This document shows, in pieces, positions 50,812 through 59,008 of a DNA stretch of 64,000 nt (positions are counted from its first letter, which is position 1; every line of letters begins with the position of its first letter). The notes below the pieces were generated by a model that saw nothing but the letters and a program-made list of their open reading frames with translations, made no database searches and was not told the origin of the DNA. The stretch lies in contig NZ_JABFVK010000015.1 of NCBI RefSeq assembly GCF_013362815.1, positions 1 to 64,000 on the forward strand, in the 5' to 3' direction. This DNA comes from Hamadaea sp. (GTDB lineage: Bacteria > Actinomycetota > Actinomycetes > Mycobacteriales > Micromonosporaceae). Position numbers and translations under genes: made by a program.

Positions 50812-50941
50812 GCAGCCACCACCAGGAGTAATGAGCGTTTTGACAAGGACGCCTTACAACCTAGGCCAGCTCGGGTAACACGGTCACGCGATTTAGAACG
50901 TGTCTGTGGTCACTCTCCGTGCGTAAGGCAGGATGACAGGC

Positions 50942-51688
50942 ATGGTTGGAACTCTCGTGCTGCTGCGGCACGGTTACAGCGAATGGAACGCGAAGAACCT
51001 CTTCACCGGCTGGGTCGACGTCGACCTCAACGCCCAGGGGGAGAGCGAGGCGCGCCGCGGCGGTGAGTTGCTCAAGGAGCAGGGCCTGCTGCCCGACGTG
51101 GTGCACACCAGCGTCCTGCGACGCGCCATCCGCACGGCGGAGATCGCCCTGCACACCGCCGACCGCCACTGGATTCCGGTACGCCGGTCGTGGCGGCTGA
51201 ACGAGCGGCACTACGGAGCCCTGCAGGGCAAGGACAAGAAGCAGACGTTGCAGGAGTTCGGCGAGGAGCAGTTCATGCTCTGGCGCCGGTCCTACGACGT
51301 GCCACCGCCTCCGATCGCGGTGGACGACGAGTTCTCGCAGTTCGACGACGCCCGGTACGCCCGCCTCCCGGAGGAGATCCGGCCGCGTACGGAGTGCTTG
51401 AAGGACGTCCTCGGGCGCGCGCTGCCGTACTGGTACGACGCCATCGTTCCCGACCTGTACGACGGCAAGACCGTTCTCGTCGCCGCGCACGGCAACTCGT
51501 TGCGGGCCTTGGTGAAGCACCTCGACGGCATCTCCGACGAGGCGATCGCCGCGCTGAACATCCCCACCGGCATTCCGCTGCGGTACGACCTCGACGAGAA
51601 CCTTCGGCCGATCACGCCCGGCGGGGTCTACCTCGACCCTGCGGCGGCGGCTGAGGCTGCGGCGGCTGTCGCCAACCAGGGGCGCTGA
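50942..51688 (+). CDS. gpmA: 2,3-bisphosphoglycerate-dependent phosphoglycerate mutase
   Basis: Interconverts 3- and 2-phosphoglycerate. 248 residues from the ATG at 50942; an ATG at 50933 would add three. Phospho-His in [20 protein letters not shown] (Tyr replaces the usual Glu of RHGESxWN), [31 protein letters not shown] and [17 protein letters not shown] are all family signatures. Position next to the senX3-regX3/ppx region matches Rv0489. The Glu-to-Tyr change directly after RHG is a small oddity. Confidence 0.95.
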   Translation: MVGTLVLLRHGYSEWNAKNLFTGWVDVDLNAQGESEARRGGELLKEQGLLPDVVHTSVLRRAIRTAEIALHTADRHWIPVRRSWRLNERHYGALQGKDKKQTLQEFGEEQFMLWRRSYDVPPPPIAVDDEFSQFDDARYARLPEEIRPRTECLKDVLGRALPYWYDAIVPDLYDGKTVLVAAHGNSLRALVKHLDGISDEAIAALNIPTGIPLRYDLDENLRPITPGGVYLDPAAAAEAAAAVANQGR

Positions 51689-51745
51689 CCCAGCGCTCCG
51701 GTCGCGGCGCTTTCGCGATATCTGCGCGCGCCCGCTCGCGATATC

Positions 51746-51859
51746 CCGGGATAACGCGCGCTCGAACAGTGTGCGAGACCGCGTTATCCCGGAAGACGCG
51801 CGAGGCCGCGCACGAAACGCGCGAGGCCGCACACGAAACGCGCGAGGCCGCACAGTGAA
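51746..51859. repeat. Inverted repeat plus 21-bp tandem repeats downstream of gpmA
   Basis: 13-bp arms CCGGGATAACGCG (51746-51758) and complement (51780-51792), followed at once by three units of ACGCGCGAGGCCGCACACGA type (51796-51816, 51817-51837, 51838-51859). No gene. Confidence 0.8.
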
Positions 51860-51886
51860 AGCACGAGAAAACAGAAACCCGGCGGC

Positions 51887-51922
51887 GGCTGGCGACGCTC
51901 ACCCCCGTTAGCGTCGCCAGCC
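51887..51922. terminator. Hairpin between gpmA and LuxR-type gene
   Basis: 13-bp stem GGCTGGCGACGCT / AGCGTCGCCAGCC with a 10-nt loop in the 439-base gap between convergent genes. The rest of the gap, up to 52127, shows nothing else. Confidence 0.6.
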
Positions 51923-52127
51923 AGCGCGCCGGTTCAGGTGGCTACCGTCCCCCAACGGTGTTGCGCCACCCATCCCCCAGCTCCTCGCTCGGCGCCAAAG
52001 TCGAAACAGATCGACTAGGCGAACCCCCGGTTTGCACAAGCGAGGCGCGTTACGGATCACGGTACGCCGGGCGTATTCCCTCGTCCACCTGTTTCCGTGT
52101 CTCTACTGTCACAATCTGTAACGGTGA

Positions 52128-54686
52128 TCACACGGGTCGACCGCTGTCCCGGAGATGGGCCACCAATTCGACTCGGCTGCGTACGCCGAGCTTGCGATAG
52201 ATGTTCGCGAGGTGGGTCTCCACTGTTCGCTCGCCGATCACCAGCCGTTCGGCGATCTCCCGCGCCGACGCGCCCGCAGCGGCCAGCTCCAGCACTTCCT
52301 GCTCGCGCCGGGTCAGCGTCCGGCCGTCCGGTGGCTCGAATCGGTCGATTCGGCGTACGAGGCCGGAAAGGCCGCGTTCGGCGGCATAGCTCCGCGCACT
52401 CTTCACTTCCTGCGGATCGGCGCGCAATCGAGCCCGCTCCCACCGCACCCAAGCGAGCCACGGCGTGTGACCGACCACGCGCGCCGCGTCGTCCAGCCAG
52501 GCCGTAGCGCGCTTCGGGTCCGGCTCCAGCCGCGCGGCGATCAGCGCCGTCGGCCCCGCGCTTGCCGTCGCCGGTCCGGCCACAATCCATTTCCCGTGAT
52601 ACGCCGAAAGCAGTGCACCGAGCCGGTTGGCGGCGTCCGGGCCGGGCTCGGCGGCGGCGAGGAACGCGATCGTCCACGGATCGAGGGGCTGATCCACCAA
52701 CTCTTCGATGAGCGCGTCGGCCAGATCGTCCCGGCCGTCGGCGCGGGCCACCCACGCGGCGACTGCGGTTATCCATAGTGGACCGTTCACGTCCCGGAGG
52801 CGCTCGGCGAGATCGCCGGGTTCACCGTCGATCAGCCGCAGTCCGGCGTACGCCGCAAGGGTTTCCAGATCGGAACCGGCAAGCGCCCGCTCTCGGGCCG
52901 CCGAGGTCTTTCCCGCCAGCAACAGGCGGTGCACCTCGATCACCGGTACGCCGTCCACCTCGGCCAGCTGCCGGTCGGCCGGTCCGAGATCGCCGTCGGC
53001 GAGGGACAGCGCGGCCAACGCCCGATGCGCCCGGCTCAGCAGTACGCCGTCGTCCAGCGCACTCGCTTCGCGCAGCGCCTGCCGTAGCTGGTCGGCGTCC
53101 GGCTCGACCTGGGCGAGCAGGGCTTCGGCCATCGCCCGGGGGTCGGCGCATTCGCGGGCGGCCGCCAACGACTGCTCGGCGAGCGTGCGAGCCGCCGCTC
53201 CCGTCGACTCCAAGGCCAACCGGGCGCGCAGTCGCGCCACAGTAGACAGATCAGCGCCTTCGATCGAGTTGAGGAGCGCGAGGGCTTCAGTGAGTGCGGT
53301 GGCCCGCTGCGGATCGGTGGGCTCCGCCGTCGCGCCCGACCCCGATCGTGGCCCGTACGCCAAGGCCGCCTCCGCCAGCAGTCCAGCGTCTTTCGCTTGT
53401 CGCCCAAGGCGTACCGCTGCTGCAAACGCGTCGCGAGCCTGATCCCGACGCCCGGCCTGGAGTTGCGCGGACCCGAAGGCGACGAGCAGCCGGCCGAGGT
53501 GACCAGGCGACCACTGCGCGCGGGACGCGAGTTCGACGGCGACGGCGAACGCGTCGGCCGCCTCGACCGGGCGTTCGGCCGCCCGCGCGGACGCGACCGT
53601 GGCGGCCACCGCGCGATCGAGGCGCTCCTCACCGCCCAGTACGGCCGCCGCGACCAGGTGATGAGCCAGCTCCGCCACGGTCGGGGCCCGTTCGCCCGCC
53701 CGCGCGCCGACCGAGAGCAGCGCGTCGGCGACCGCCTCGTGCAAGCCGGCCGCCTCGGTCAGGCCGAGCGCGTCGTAACTCAGTTCGCGGGTGAGCGCGG
53801 AGTCGAAGGTGAACACACGGTCGGTCACCGGGCGGACCAGCCCGGCTGCGATCGCGGCCTCCAACGCGGGCAACGCCGCGTCTCCGGCGACCTCCTCCAC
53901 GATGGACAGATCGAACTCCCGCCCGACGACGGAGGCGACTCCGAGCACGTGCCGGGCGGACTCCGGCAGTGCAGTGAGGCGCTCGGTGATCAACCCAGTC
54001 GACGTCTCCGGCCAGCGCACCGCGACCCGGCGGCGGCCGTCGTCGGACTCCCGCAGCTGCCCGGCGATCGCAGCCAGCAACGCCGGACTGCCGTCGGAGC
54101 GGCGGCGCAGCTGCGTCGCGAGCGCCTCCGGCACCGGCCAGGCGACCGATCCGGCCAGCATCTCGGCGACCTCGTCCCGGCTCAGTCCCGGCAACCACAC
54201 CCGGTACGCCGCCGGACCGGTCGGCAGCGCTTCAGCCACCTCCGGGCGTACGACGGCGACGATGAGGGTCGGCGTGGCGGGTGGTTGATCGGCGTACTCG
54301 GCGAGCAGGGTCACCGTCGCCTCGTCGGCGCGGTGCAGATCATCCAGCGCGACGAGTAGCGGACCGGCGGCGGCGAAGGCGTCGGACAAGGCGGCCTGCG
54401 CCGACCAGACGTCCTCCACAGTGGAGCTTCCACCGAGCTCGGTCAGCACCCGTCGCCACGGCCAGAGCGGAGGTGCTCCCGCCGCCCGGGGCGGAGCCGC
54501 GCGTACGTAGCGCAGCCCCGGCGTACGCCGATGGAACTCCTCCAGCAGCCCGCTCGCTCCCCGGCCCGGCTCGGCGATCAGCAGCACCACCCGGAGCCGC
54601 CGCTCCTCGGCGACCGCACGAGCGTGGCCGGCCAGAGTTCCCAGCTCCACCGCGCGCCCGACGAACCGCACGACTCCCACCCCCAT
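52128..54686 (-). CDS. LuxR-family regulator with AAA/STAND ATPase (MalT/LAL type)
   Basis: 852-residue large ATP-binding LuxR-type activator. N-terminal ATPase: FVGRAVELGTLAGHARAV, modified Walker A LLIAEPGRGASGLLEEF near 36, Walker B LLVALDDLHRADEAT near 108. The middle is all-helical, TPR-like. The C-terminal LuxR HTH is GRTLTRREQEVLELAAAGAS then AREIAERLVIGERTVETHLA. The usual GxxGxGKT is degenerate (no Lys before Ser), so ATP binding may be altered. ATG at 54686 is outermost; GTG at 54680 has the better spacing from GGAAAGG. Divergent from the three-gene surface operon, which it probably controls. Confidence 0.87.
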   Translation of the reverse strand: MGVGVVRFVGRAVELGTLAGHARAVAEERRLRVVLLIAEPGRGASGLLEEFHRRTPGLRYVRAAPPRAAGAPPLWPWRRVLTELGGSSTVEDVWSAQAALSDAFAAAGPLLVALDDLHRADEATVTLLAEYADQPPATPTLIVAVVRPEVAEALPTGPAAYRVWLPGLSRDEVAEMLAGSVAWPVPEALATQLRRRSDGSPALLAAIAGQLRESDDGRRRVAVRWPETSTGLITERLTALPESARHVLGVASVVGREFDLSIVEEVAGDAALPALEAAIAAGLVRPVTDRVFTFDSALTRELSYDALGLTEAAGLHEAVADALLSVGARAGERAPTVAELAHHLVAAAVLGGEERLDRAVAATVASARAAERPVEAADAFAVAVELASRAQWSPGHLGRLLVAFGSAQLQAGRRDQARDAFAAAVRLGRQAKDAGLLAEAALAYGPRSGSGATAEPTDPQRATALTEALALLNSIEGADLSTVARLRARLALESTGAAARTLAEQSLAAARECADPRAMAEALLAQVEPDADQLRQALREASALDDGVLLSRAHRALAALSLADGDLGPADRQLAEVDGVPVIEVHRLLLAGKTSAARERALAGSDLETLAAYAGLRLIDGEPGDLAERLRDVNGPLWITAVAAWVARADGRDDLADALIEELVDQPLDPWTIAFLAAAEPGPDAANRLGALLSAYHGKWIVAGPATASAGPTALIAARLEPDPKRATAWLDDAARVVGHTPWLAWVRWERARLRADPQEVKSARSYAAERGLSGLVRRIDRFEPPDGRTLTRREQEVLELAAAGASAREIAERLVIGERTVETHLANIYRKLGVRSRVELVAHLRDSGRPV

Positions 54687-54891
54687 CCTTTCCGGCGACG
54701 CTATGCACTCCTGCGGCCGACCGGCCATCCTCCGCCCGGAGGGTACCCAGAGCGGTACGGATGGCGGTACGGAGAACCCGCGCGTGGGAAAGTTCCGTAC
54801 CCGGCCCGATGACCTCCGAGCGGCTCGCTTCCTACCTTCGTACTCGTTCCTGGCAAGCCCCCAGACAGCCACCGAGAAAGGATCGAAGGCC

Positions 54892-57090
54892 ATGTCCCAG
54901 TTCCGCGACGTGATCGCGCGGATGGCGGTGGACTCGGAGTTCGCCCGGCATGCGCGATCCCACCCCGACCAGGTGGCCGCCGAGTACGGGTTGACCTCCG
55001 AAGAGTCCGACCGCCTCCGCGGCCTGGCCGACGCCTCCACGGGCAGCGGCCCGCAGGCGCTCGGCGTACGCCTCTCCAAGAGCGGCGTCACGACCGGGGG
55101 GCTGGCGACCGCCCTCACCTCCGGCCCTCCCGACCTGCACGTGGATCCGCACGTCACCCCCGAGGTGCACGTCGCACCCGAAATCCACATCACCCCGCAC
55201 GTCGTCACACCGGCCGACGGCGGCCACGACGGCCCGGCCGACTCCGGCGGCGGCTCGGGAGCCGACGACGGCCCGAGCGGTCCCCCGCCCTCCGGCGGTG
55301 GCGACACCCCGCCCGGCGGTGGCGACTCGCCGTCCCCGGCGATCATCGTCCAAGGTGGACTGCACCCGACCCCCGACGGCTCGGGTGGCGGCGACGGCGG
55401 CCACGGCGGCCTGGAGATCGGCCCGAAGCAGGACGATCCCGCCCCGCCCCCGCCGAGCGACCTGCACCTGGCGCCCGGCGCATTGCACCTGACCGGCGGC
55501 GACGGCCCCGGCGACGGTCCCGGCGGCCTGCCGACCCCACCCACGCCGCCGACGCCGCCCGGTGGTGACCCGACGCCGATGAACCTCGTACTGCCCGACC
55601 TCGGGCACACCGACCCGCCCGACCCGATCGTGCCCGGCGGCGACGCTCCGCACCTGCTGCGAGACTTCGGCGACTTGGACTTCGGCACCGACGGCGACGG
55701 CACCGACGGCGGCGACGGCGGGGACGGCGGCTCGGATGGCGGCGGCTCAGGCGGCGGCGAGGAGCTCACTCCGATGCCTCCGGGCGGACGACTCGCCGGC
55801 CTCATCGGGTCGGACTTCCACCTGCCTGACATCGGCAATATCGGGGATCTCGGCGACGGCGGATCCGACGGCGGCGGCGACCCCGGCGTACCGGACTTCG
55901 GGCCGGACTCCGACGGCGACGGCCTGCCCGACTCGCTCGAAGGCCTCGGCACCTGGGGCGGCATCCCCGGCCTCGGCGGCGACCCAGGCGACGGCGGATC
56001 CGATGGCGGCGGCGACCCCGGCATGCCCGACTTCGGGCCGGACTCCGACGGCGACGGCCTGCCCGACTCGCTCGAAGGCCTCGGCACCTGGGGCGGCATC
56101 CCCGGCCTCGGCGGCGACCCAGGCGACGGCGGATCCGATGGCGGCGGCTTCCCGGGCTTCCCCGGCGGCCTGCCTGGCCTGGGGCTGGACACGGACGGCG
56201 ACGGCATCCCGGACGTCTTCGACTCGACGCCCGGCGGCGATCCCGCGCCCGACCCCGGCTTCCCCGGCGGTCTGGGGCTGCCCGATCTCACCGGCATCTT
56301 CGGGGACAACGACGGCGACGGTACGCCGAACTACCTCGACCCGACGCCCGACGGCCCGGTGTTCCCGCACTTCCCGGGCACGCTGCCGGACAGCGACGGC
56401 GACGGCACGCCGGACATCCTGGAGCCGGGCGGCATCATCGTCGACCCCGTGCACCCCATCGACCCGCACTTCCCGGGCACGCTGCCGGACAGCGACGGCG
56501 ACGGCACGCCGGACATCCTGGAGCCGGGCGGCATCATCGTCGACCCCGTGCACCCGACCGATCCGACCGACCCGGGCGACGTCCTCGGCGACCCGCCGGT
56601 CCTCGACCCGGGCGACGGCGGCGCGCCGACCGACCCGGGCACCGATCCCGGCCCCAGCGACCCCGGAACCGACGGCGGTACGCCGACCCCGGAGCCGTCG
56701 GACAGCGGGACCGGAACGGGCGGCACGGGCGGTGGCACCGGCCACACCGGCACGCCGACCCCGGAACCGCCGACGGAGCAGCCGCCGGTTCAGCAGCCGG
56801 AGACGGAGCAGCCCGAGACGGAGTCGCCGACGGCCGAGGCCGACGCGGCAGCCGCCTCGCATGCTCCGGCCACCACTCCGCCGGCCGACGGCGGGCAGGG
56901 TGGCGGCGGCGCGGCCGGCGCTCAGGGCGGCGACGCGAGCGACTCGGACGGCATCGGCATGACCGAGCTGGCCGTGGGCGCGGGCGGCGTGGTCGCCGGA
57001 GTCATCGTCGGTGGCATCGCGGGCGGCATCGCCGGGGCGAAGTTCGCCGGCAAGGACGACGACGAGGACAAGACGCAACCGAACGCTTAG
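54892..57090 (+). CDS. Asp/Gly/Pro-rich surface-type protein with RiPP-leader-like N-terminus and DxDGDG repeats
   Basis: 732 residues. ATG at 54892 follows GAAAGGATCGAAGG. Residues 1-48 (SQFRDVIARMAVDSEFARHA, then PDQVAAEYGLTSEESDRLRG) resemble NHLP/Os1348-type RiPP leader peptides rather than a signal peptide. A His/Val-rich stretch (HVTPEVHVAPEIHITPHVV) and low-complexity Asp-Gly-Pro follow. Six calcium-type loops come next (DSDGDGLPD twice, DTDGDGIPD, DNDGDGTPN, DSDGDGTPD twice), as in thrombospondin-3-like repeats. A Thr/Pro/Glu tail precedes a Gly-rich membrane helix (AVGAGGVVAGVIVGGIAGGI) and an acidic end. Likely surface-exposed; export route unclear. Confidence 0.75.
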   Translation: MSQFRDVIARMAVDSEFARHARSHPDQVAAEYGLTSEESDRLRGLADASTGSGPQALGVRLSKSGVTTGGLATALTSGPPDLHVDPHVTPEVHVAPEIHITPHVVTPADGGHDGPADSGGGSGADDGPSGPPPSGGGDTPPGGGDSPSPAIIVQGGLHPTPDGSGGGDGGHGGLEIGPKQDDPAPPPPSDLHLAPGALHLTGGDGPGDGPGGLPTPPTPPTPPGGDPTPMNLVLPDLGHTDPPDPIVPGGDAPHLLRDFGDLDFGTDGDGTDGGDGGDGGSDGGGSGGGEELTPMPPGGRLAGLIGSDFHLPDIGNIGDLGDGGSDGGGDPGVPDFGPDSDGDGLPDSLEGLGTWGGIPGLGGDPGDGGSDGGGDPGMPDFGPDSDGDGLPDSLEGLGTWGGIPGLGGDPGDGGSDGGGFPGFPGGLPGLGLDTDGDGIPDVFDSTPGGDPAPDPGFPGGLGLPDLTGIFGDNDGDGTPNYLDPTPDGPVFPHFPGTLPDSDGDGTPDILEPGGIIVDPVHPIDPHFPGTLPDSDGDGTPDILEPGGIIVDPVHPTDPTDPGDVLGDPPVLDPGDGGAPTDPGTDPGPSDPGTDGGTPTPEPSDSGTGTGGTGGGTGHTGTPTPEPPTEQPPVQQPETEQPETESPTAEADAAAASHAPATTPPADGGQGGGGAAGAQGGDASDSDGIGMTELAVGAGGVVAGVIVGGIAGGIAGAKFAGKDDDEDKTQPNA
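55855..56124 (+). repeat. Two 135-bp near-identical repeats inside the Asp-rich gene
   Basis: Copies 55855-55989 and 55990-56124, each coding 45 residues with one DSDGDGLPDSLEGLGTWGG segment. A third copy starts at 56125 and breaks off after about 25 bases. Confidence 0.88.
56366..56563 (+). repeat. Two 99-bp near-identical repeats inside the Asp-rich gene
   Basis: Copies 56366-56464 and 56465-56563 coding 33 residues each (HFPGTLPDSDGDGTPDILEP and onward to IIVDPVHP). Confidence 0.88.
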
Positions 57091-57124
57091 CACCTACTCG
57101 CGGAGAGCACCCTCCGCCGAGTAC

Positions 57125-57166
57125 GCCGGCCGGGGCCGAGTCTCCCCCGTGCTCGCCCCGGCCGGC
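57125..57166 (+). terminator. Hairpin after Asp-rich gene
   Basis: 12-bp stem GCCGGCCGGGGC (57125-57136) and complement (57155-57166), 35 bases after the stop. It may reduce read-through into the protease and kinase genes. Confidence 0.6.
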
Positions 57167-57182
57167 CCCTCCACCCCGATGG

Positions 57183-57245
57183 CTGCAGATCACGGTTACG
57201 CAGGCTAAAACCGCCGCGTGAAGCATGCGTAACCGTGATCTGCAG
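57183..57245. repeat. Palindromic intergenic element, family A copy 4
   Basis: 24-bp arms (57183-57206, CTGCAGATCACGGTTACGCA...; 57222-57245) with one mismatch and a 15-nt loop, directly before the FHA/M50 gene. Confidence 0.82.
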
Positions 57246-57274
57246 AGAACAGAGCCGAGTCAGAAAGGCCCGAA

Positions 57275-59008
57275 ATGCTCTGCCACGCCTGTCACGTGCA
57301 CCTGCGCCGGGACTACCCGTACTGCCTGCACTGCGGCACGCTGCGCAAAGGCGCCAAGGTCGCCGAGTTCGCCGCGCCGGAGTTGCGGCACGCCGGGCAG
57401 GCGTACCCGTTGGTCCGTCCAGTGACGACGATTGGGCGCACCAGCGACAACGACCTGATCCTGGACGACCCGAGCGTCTCGCGCCACCACGCCCGGATCA
57501 CCCGGGGCCCGGAGGGCTTCCTCATCGAGGACCTCAATTCGTTCAACGGCACCACGGTCGCGGGGCGTACGCTCCACGGCGATCGCGCGGCTCTGAACGA
57601 CGAGATGGAACTGATCTTCGGGGACGTGCCGGTTCGGTTCGCGCAACCGCGGAACGCGGCTATCGGGTCGAAGACGATGGTCAAGGGCACCGAGTACACG
57701 ATGCTCGCCGCCGCTCGGCAGCAACCCGAGGCGGCCACCGCGACCGAACCCCTTTCGGCGGTTCCCCGGCGTCGTTCGGGCTGGGCGCTCAAGCAGATCC
57801 CGGACAGTCGCGGGGTCGAGCAGTGGGTGCTCAGCAACACGCGTACGGGGCAGTATCTGCAGCTCGACGACCGGGACGCGTTCCTCTGGAACAGTCTCGA
57901 CGGCGAGAACAGCGTCCGCGACCTCCTCTTTCTGTACGCCGACAAGTACGGCGAACTGGCCCTCCCCCGGATCGAGCAGACCCTTCGGACGTTCGCGGCC
58001 ATCGGGCTCGTCCGCGGCCTGGCCGGGCAACGCGATCCGGAGCGCCCGCCACTGCTGAAGCGGATCGGCCAGGCGATCTTCCGCGCGCTGCTCCGCCTGG
58101 AACTGTCGGTGAAGGGGCTGGATCTCCTGTTCGGGCGGATGTACCGAGCGTTCGGCTGGCGCTTCTTCACGCGTACAAGTGTGATTTTGATGTGGATTTT
58201 GATCTTGAGTGGCGTCTACGCCTTCTTCGTCGCGCAGCGTGAGCAGGAGCTGTTCAACGTGGGCGGCGCGGGCCTGGCCGGTGCGATCATCGTCGCGGCC
58301 GTATGCCTGACAGCGCTGGCGATTCACGAGAGTGCGCACGCGCTGGCGGTGAAATCGTTCGGCCGCAAGGTGACCCGGGGCGGATTCATGCTGATGATGG
58401 GCATGCCGTTCGCCTTTGTGGACACGAGCGACATGTGGTTCGGGACTCGCTGGTCACGAATAGTCGTCACCCTGTCCGGTCCACTGTCGACGGCTGCCGT
58501 GGCGAGTGCGGCCTCCCTGGTCGCGGCGTACGCCCCCCAGCCGGTGGTGGCCGGGATCGCCTTCCAGATCGCGTTCGCGCTGTACCTGAACACCATTTAC
58601 AACCTGAACCCGCTGATGCCGCTCGACGGCTACCAGGCGTTGTCCGATGCGCTGCGGATGCCCCGGCTTCGGGAAGAGGCTTCGGCGTACTTCACCAAAG
58701 GCATCTGGGCCGACCTGCGCGGTGGCAAACGCCCTGGTCTGAAGCAGTGGGGCATGGCGGCGTACGGGATGACGGCAGTGCTCGGCATGACCGCGTTCAT
58801 GGTGATGGCCGTCTTCAGCTGGCGTACGCGACTCGACGGAATGGTGCAGAAGTACCTGCCCCACGGCTTCGCGATCCCGGTGATCGTCATCGGCCTGGGT
58901 GTCTTCATGTTTCCGATCTGGTTCCGCATCTACAAGAAGGTGTCCACACTGGTGCGGCGAACGGCGGCAAAGCGTTCGCTCACCGAGCCTGGGGAGGCGA
59001 CGGCATGA
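57275..59008 (+). CDS. Zinc-ribbon/FHA/PqqD-like/M50 site-2 protease chimera
   Basis: 577-residue membrane protein with an unusual domain order. The zinc ribbon CHAC...CLHC (Cys3, 6, 17, 20) is followed by an FHA phosphothreonine-binding domain (about 45-120; GRTSDNDLILDDPSVSRHHA, DLNSFNGTT). A PqqD/RRE-like domain follows (about 168-248; WVLSNTRTGQYLQLDDRDAF, FLYADKYGEL, FAAIGLVRGL). The membrane metalloprotease domain comes last, with HESAH at 351-355 and NPLMPLDG at 445-452 and about six helices. ATG at 57275 follows CAGAAAGG-type purines. The stop overlaps the kinase start (ATGA). It may bind a leader peptide through the PqqD domain and a kinase-made phosphothreonine through FHA. Confidence 0.87.
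   Translation: MLCHACHVHLRRDYPYCLHCGTLRKGAKVAEFAAPELRHAGQAYPLVRPVTTIGRTSDNDLILDDPSVSRHHARITRGPEGFLIEDLNSFNGTTVAGRTLHGDRAALNDEMELIFGDVPVRFAQPRNAAIGSKTMVKGTEYTMLAAARQQPEAATATEPLSAVPRRRSGWALKQIPDSRGVEQWVLSNTRTGQYLQLDDRDAFLWNSLDGENSVRDLLFLYADKYGELALPRIEQTLRTFAAIGLVRGLAGQRDPERPPLLKRIGQAIFRALLRLELSVKGLDLLFGRMYRAFGWRFFTRTSVILMWILILSGVYAFFVAQREQELFNVGGAGLAGAIIVAAVCLTALAIHESAHALAVKSFGRKVTRGGFMLMMGMPFAFVDTSDMWFGTRWSRIVVTLSGPLSTAAVASAASLVAAYAPQPVVAGIAFQIAFALYLNTIYNLNPLMPLDGYQALSDALRMPRLREEASAYFTKGIWADLRGGKRPGLKQWGMAAYGMTAVLGMTAFMVMAVFSWRTRLDGMVQKYLPHGFAIPVIVIGLGVFMFPIWFRIYKKVSTLVRRTAAKRSLTEPGEATA

Noticed and set aside
51796-51859. Possible CRISPR array
   Set aside because: Units are contiguous 21-mers without spacers and there are no cas genes; the same holds for 46716-46798 and 36938-36988.
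54687-56309. Open minus-strand frame that would extend the LuxR gene upstream to 1393 residues
   Set aside because: It is the antisense shadow of the Asp/Gly/Pro-rich gene and encodes only Pro/Ser/Gly low complexity; family similarity begins at the VRFVGR segment near 54670.
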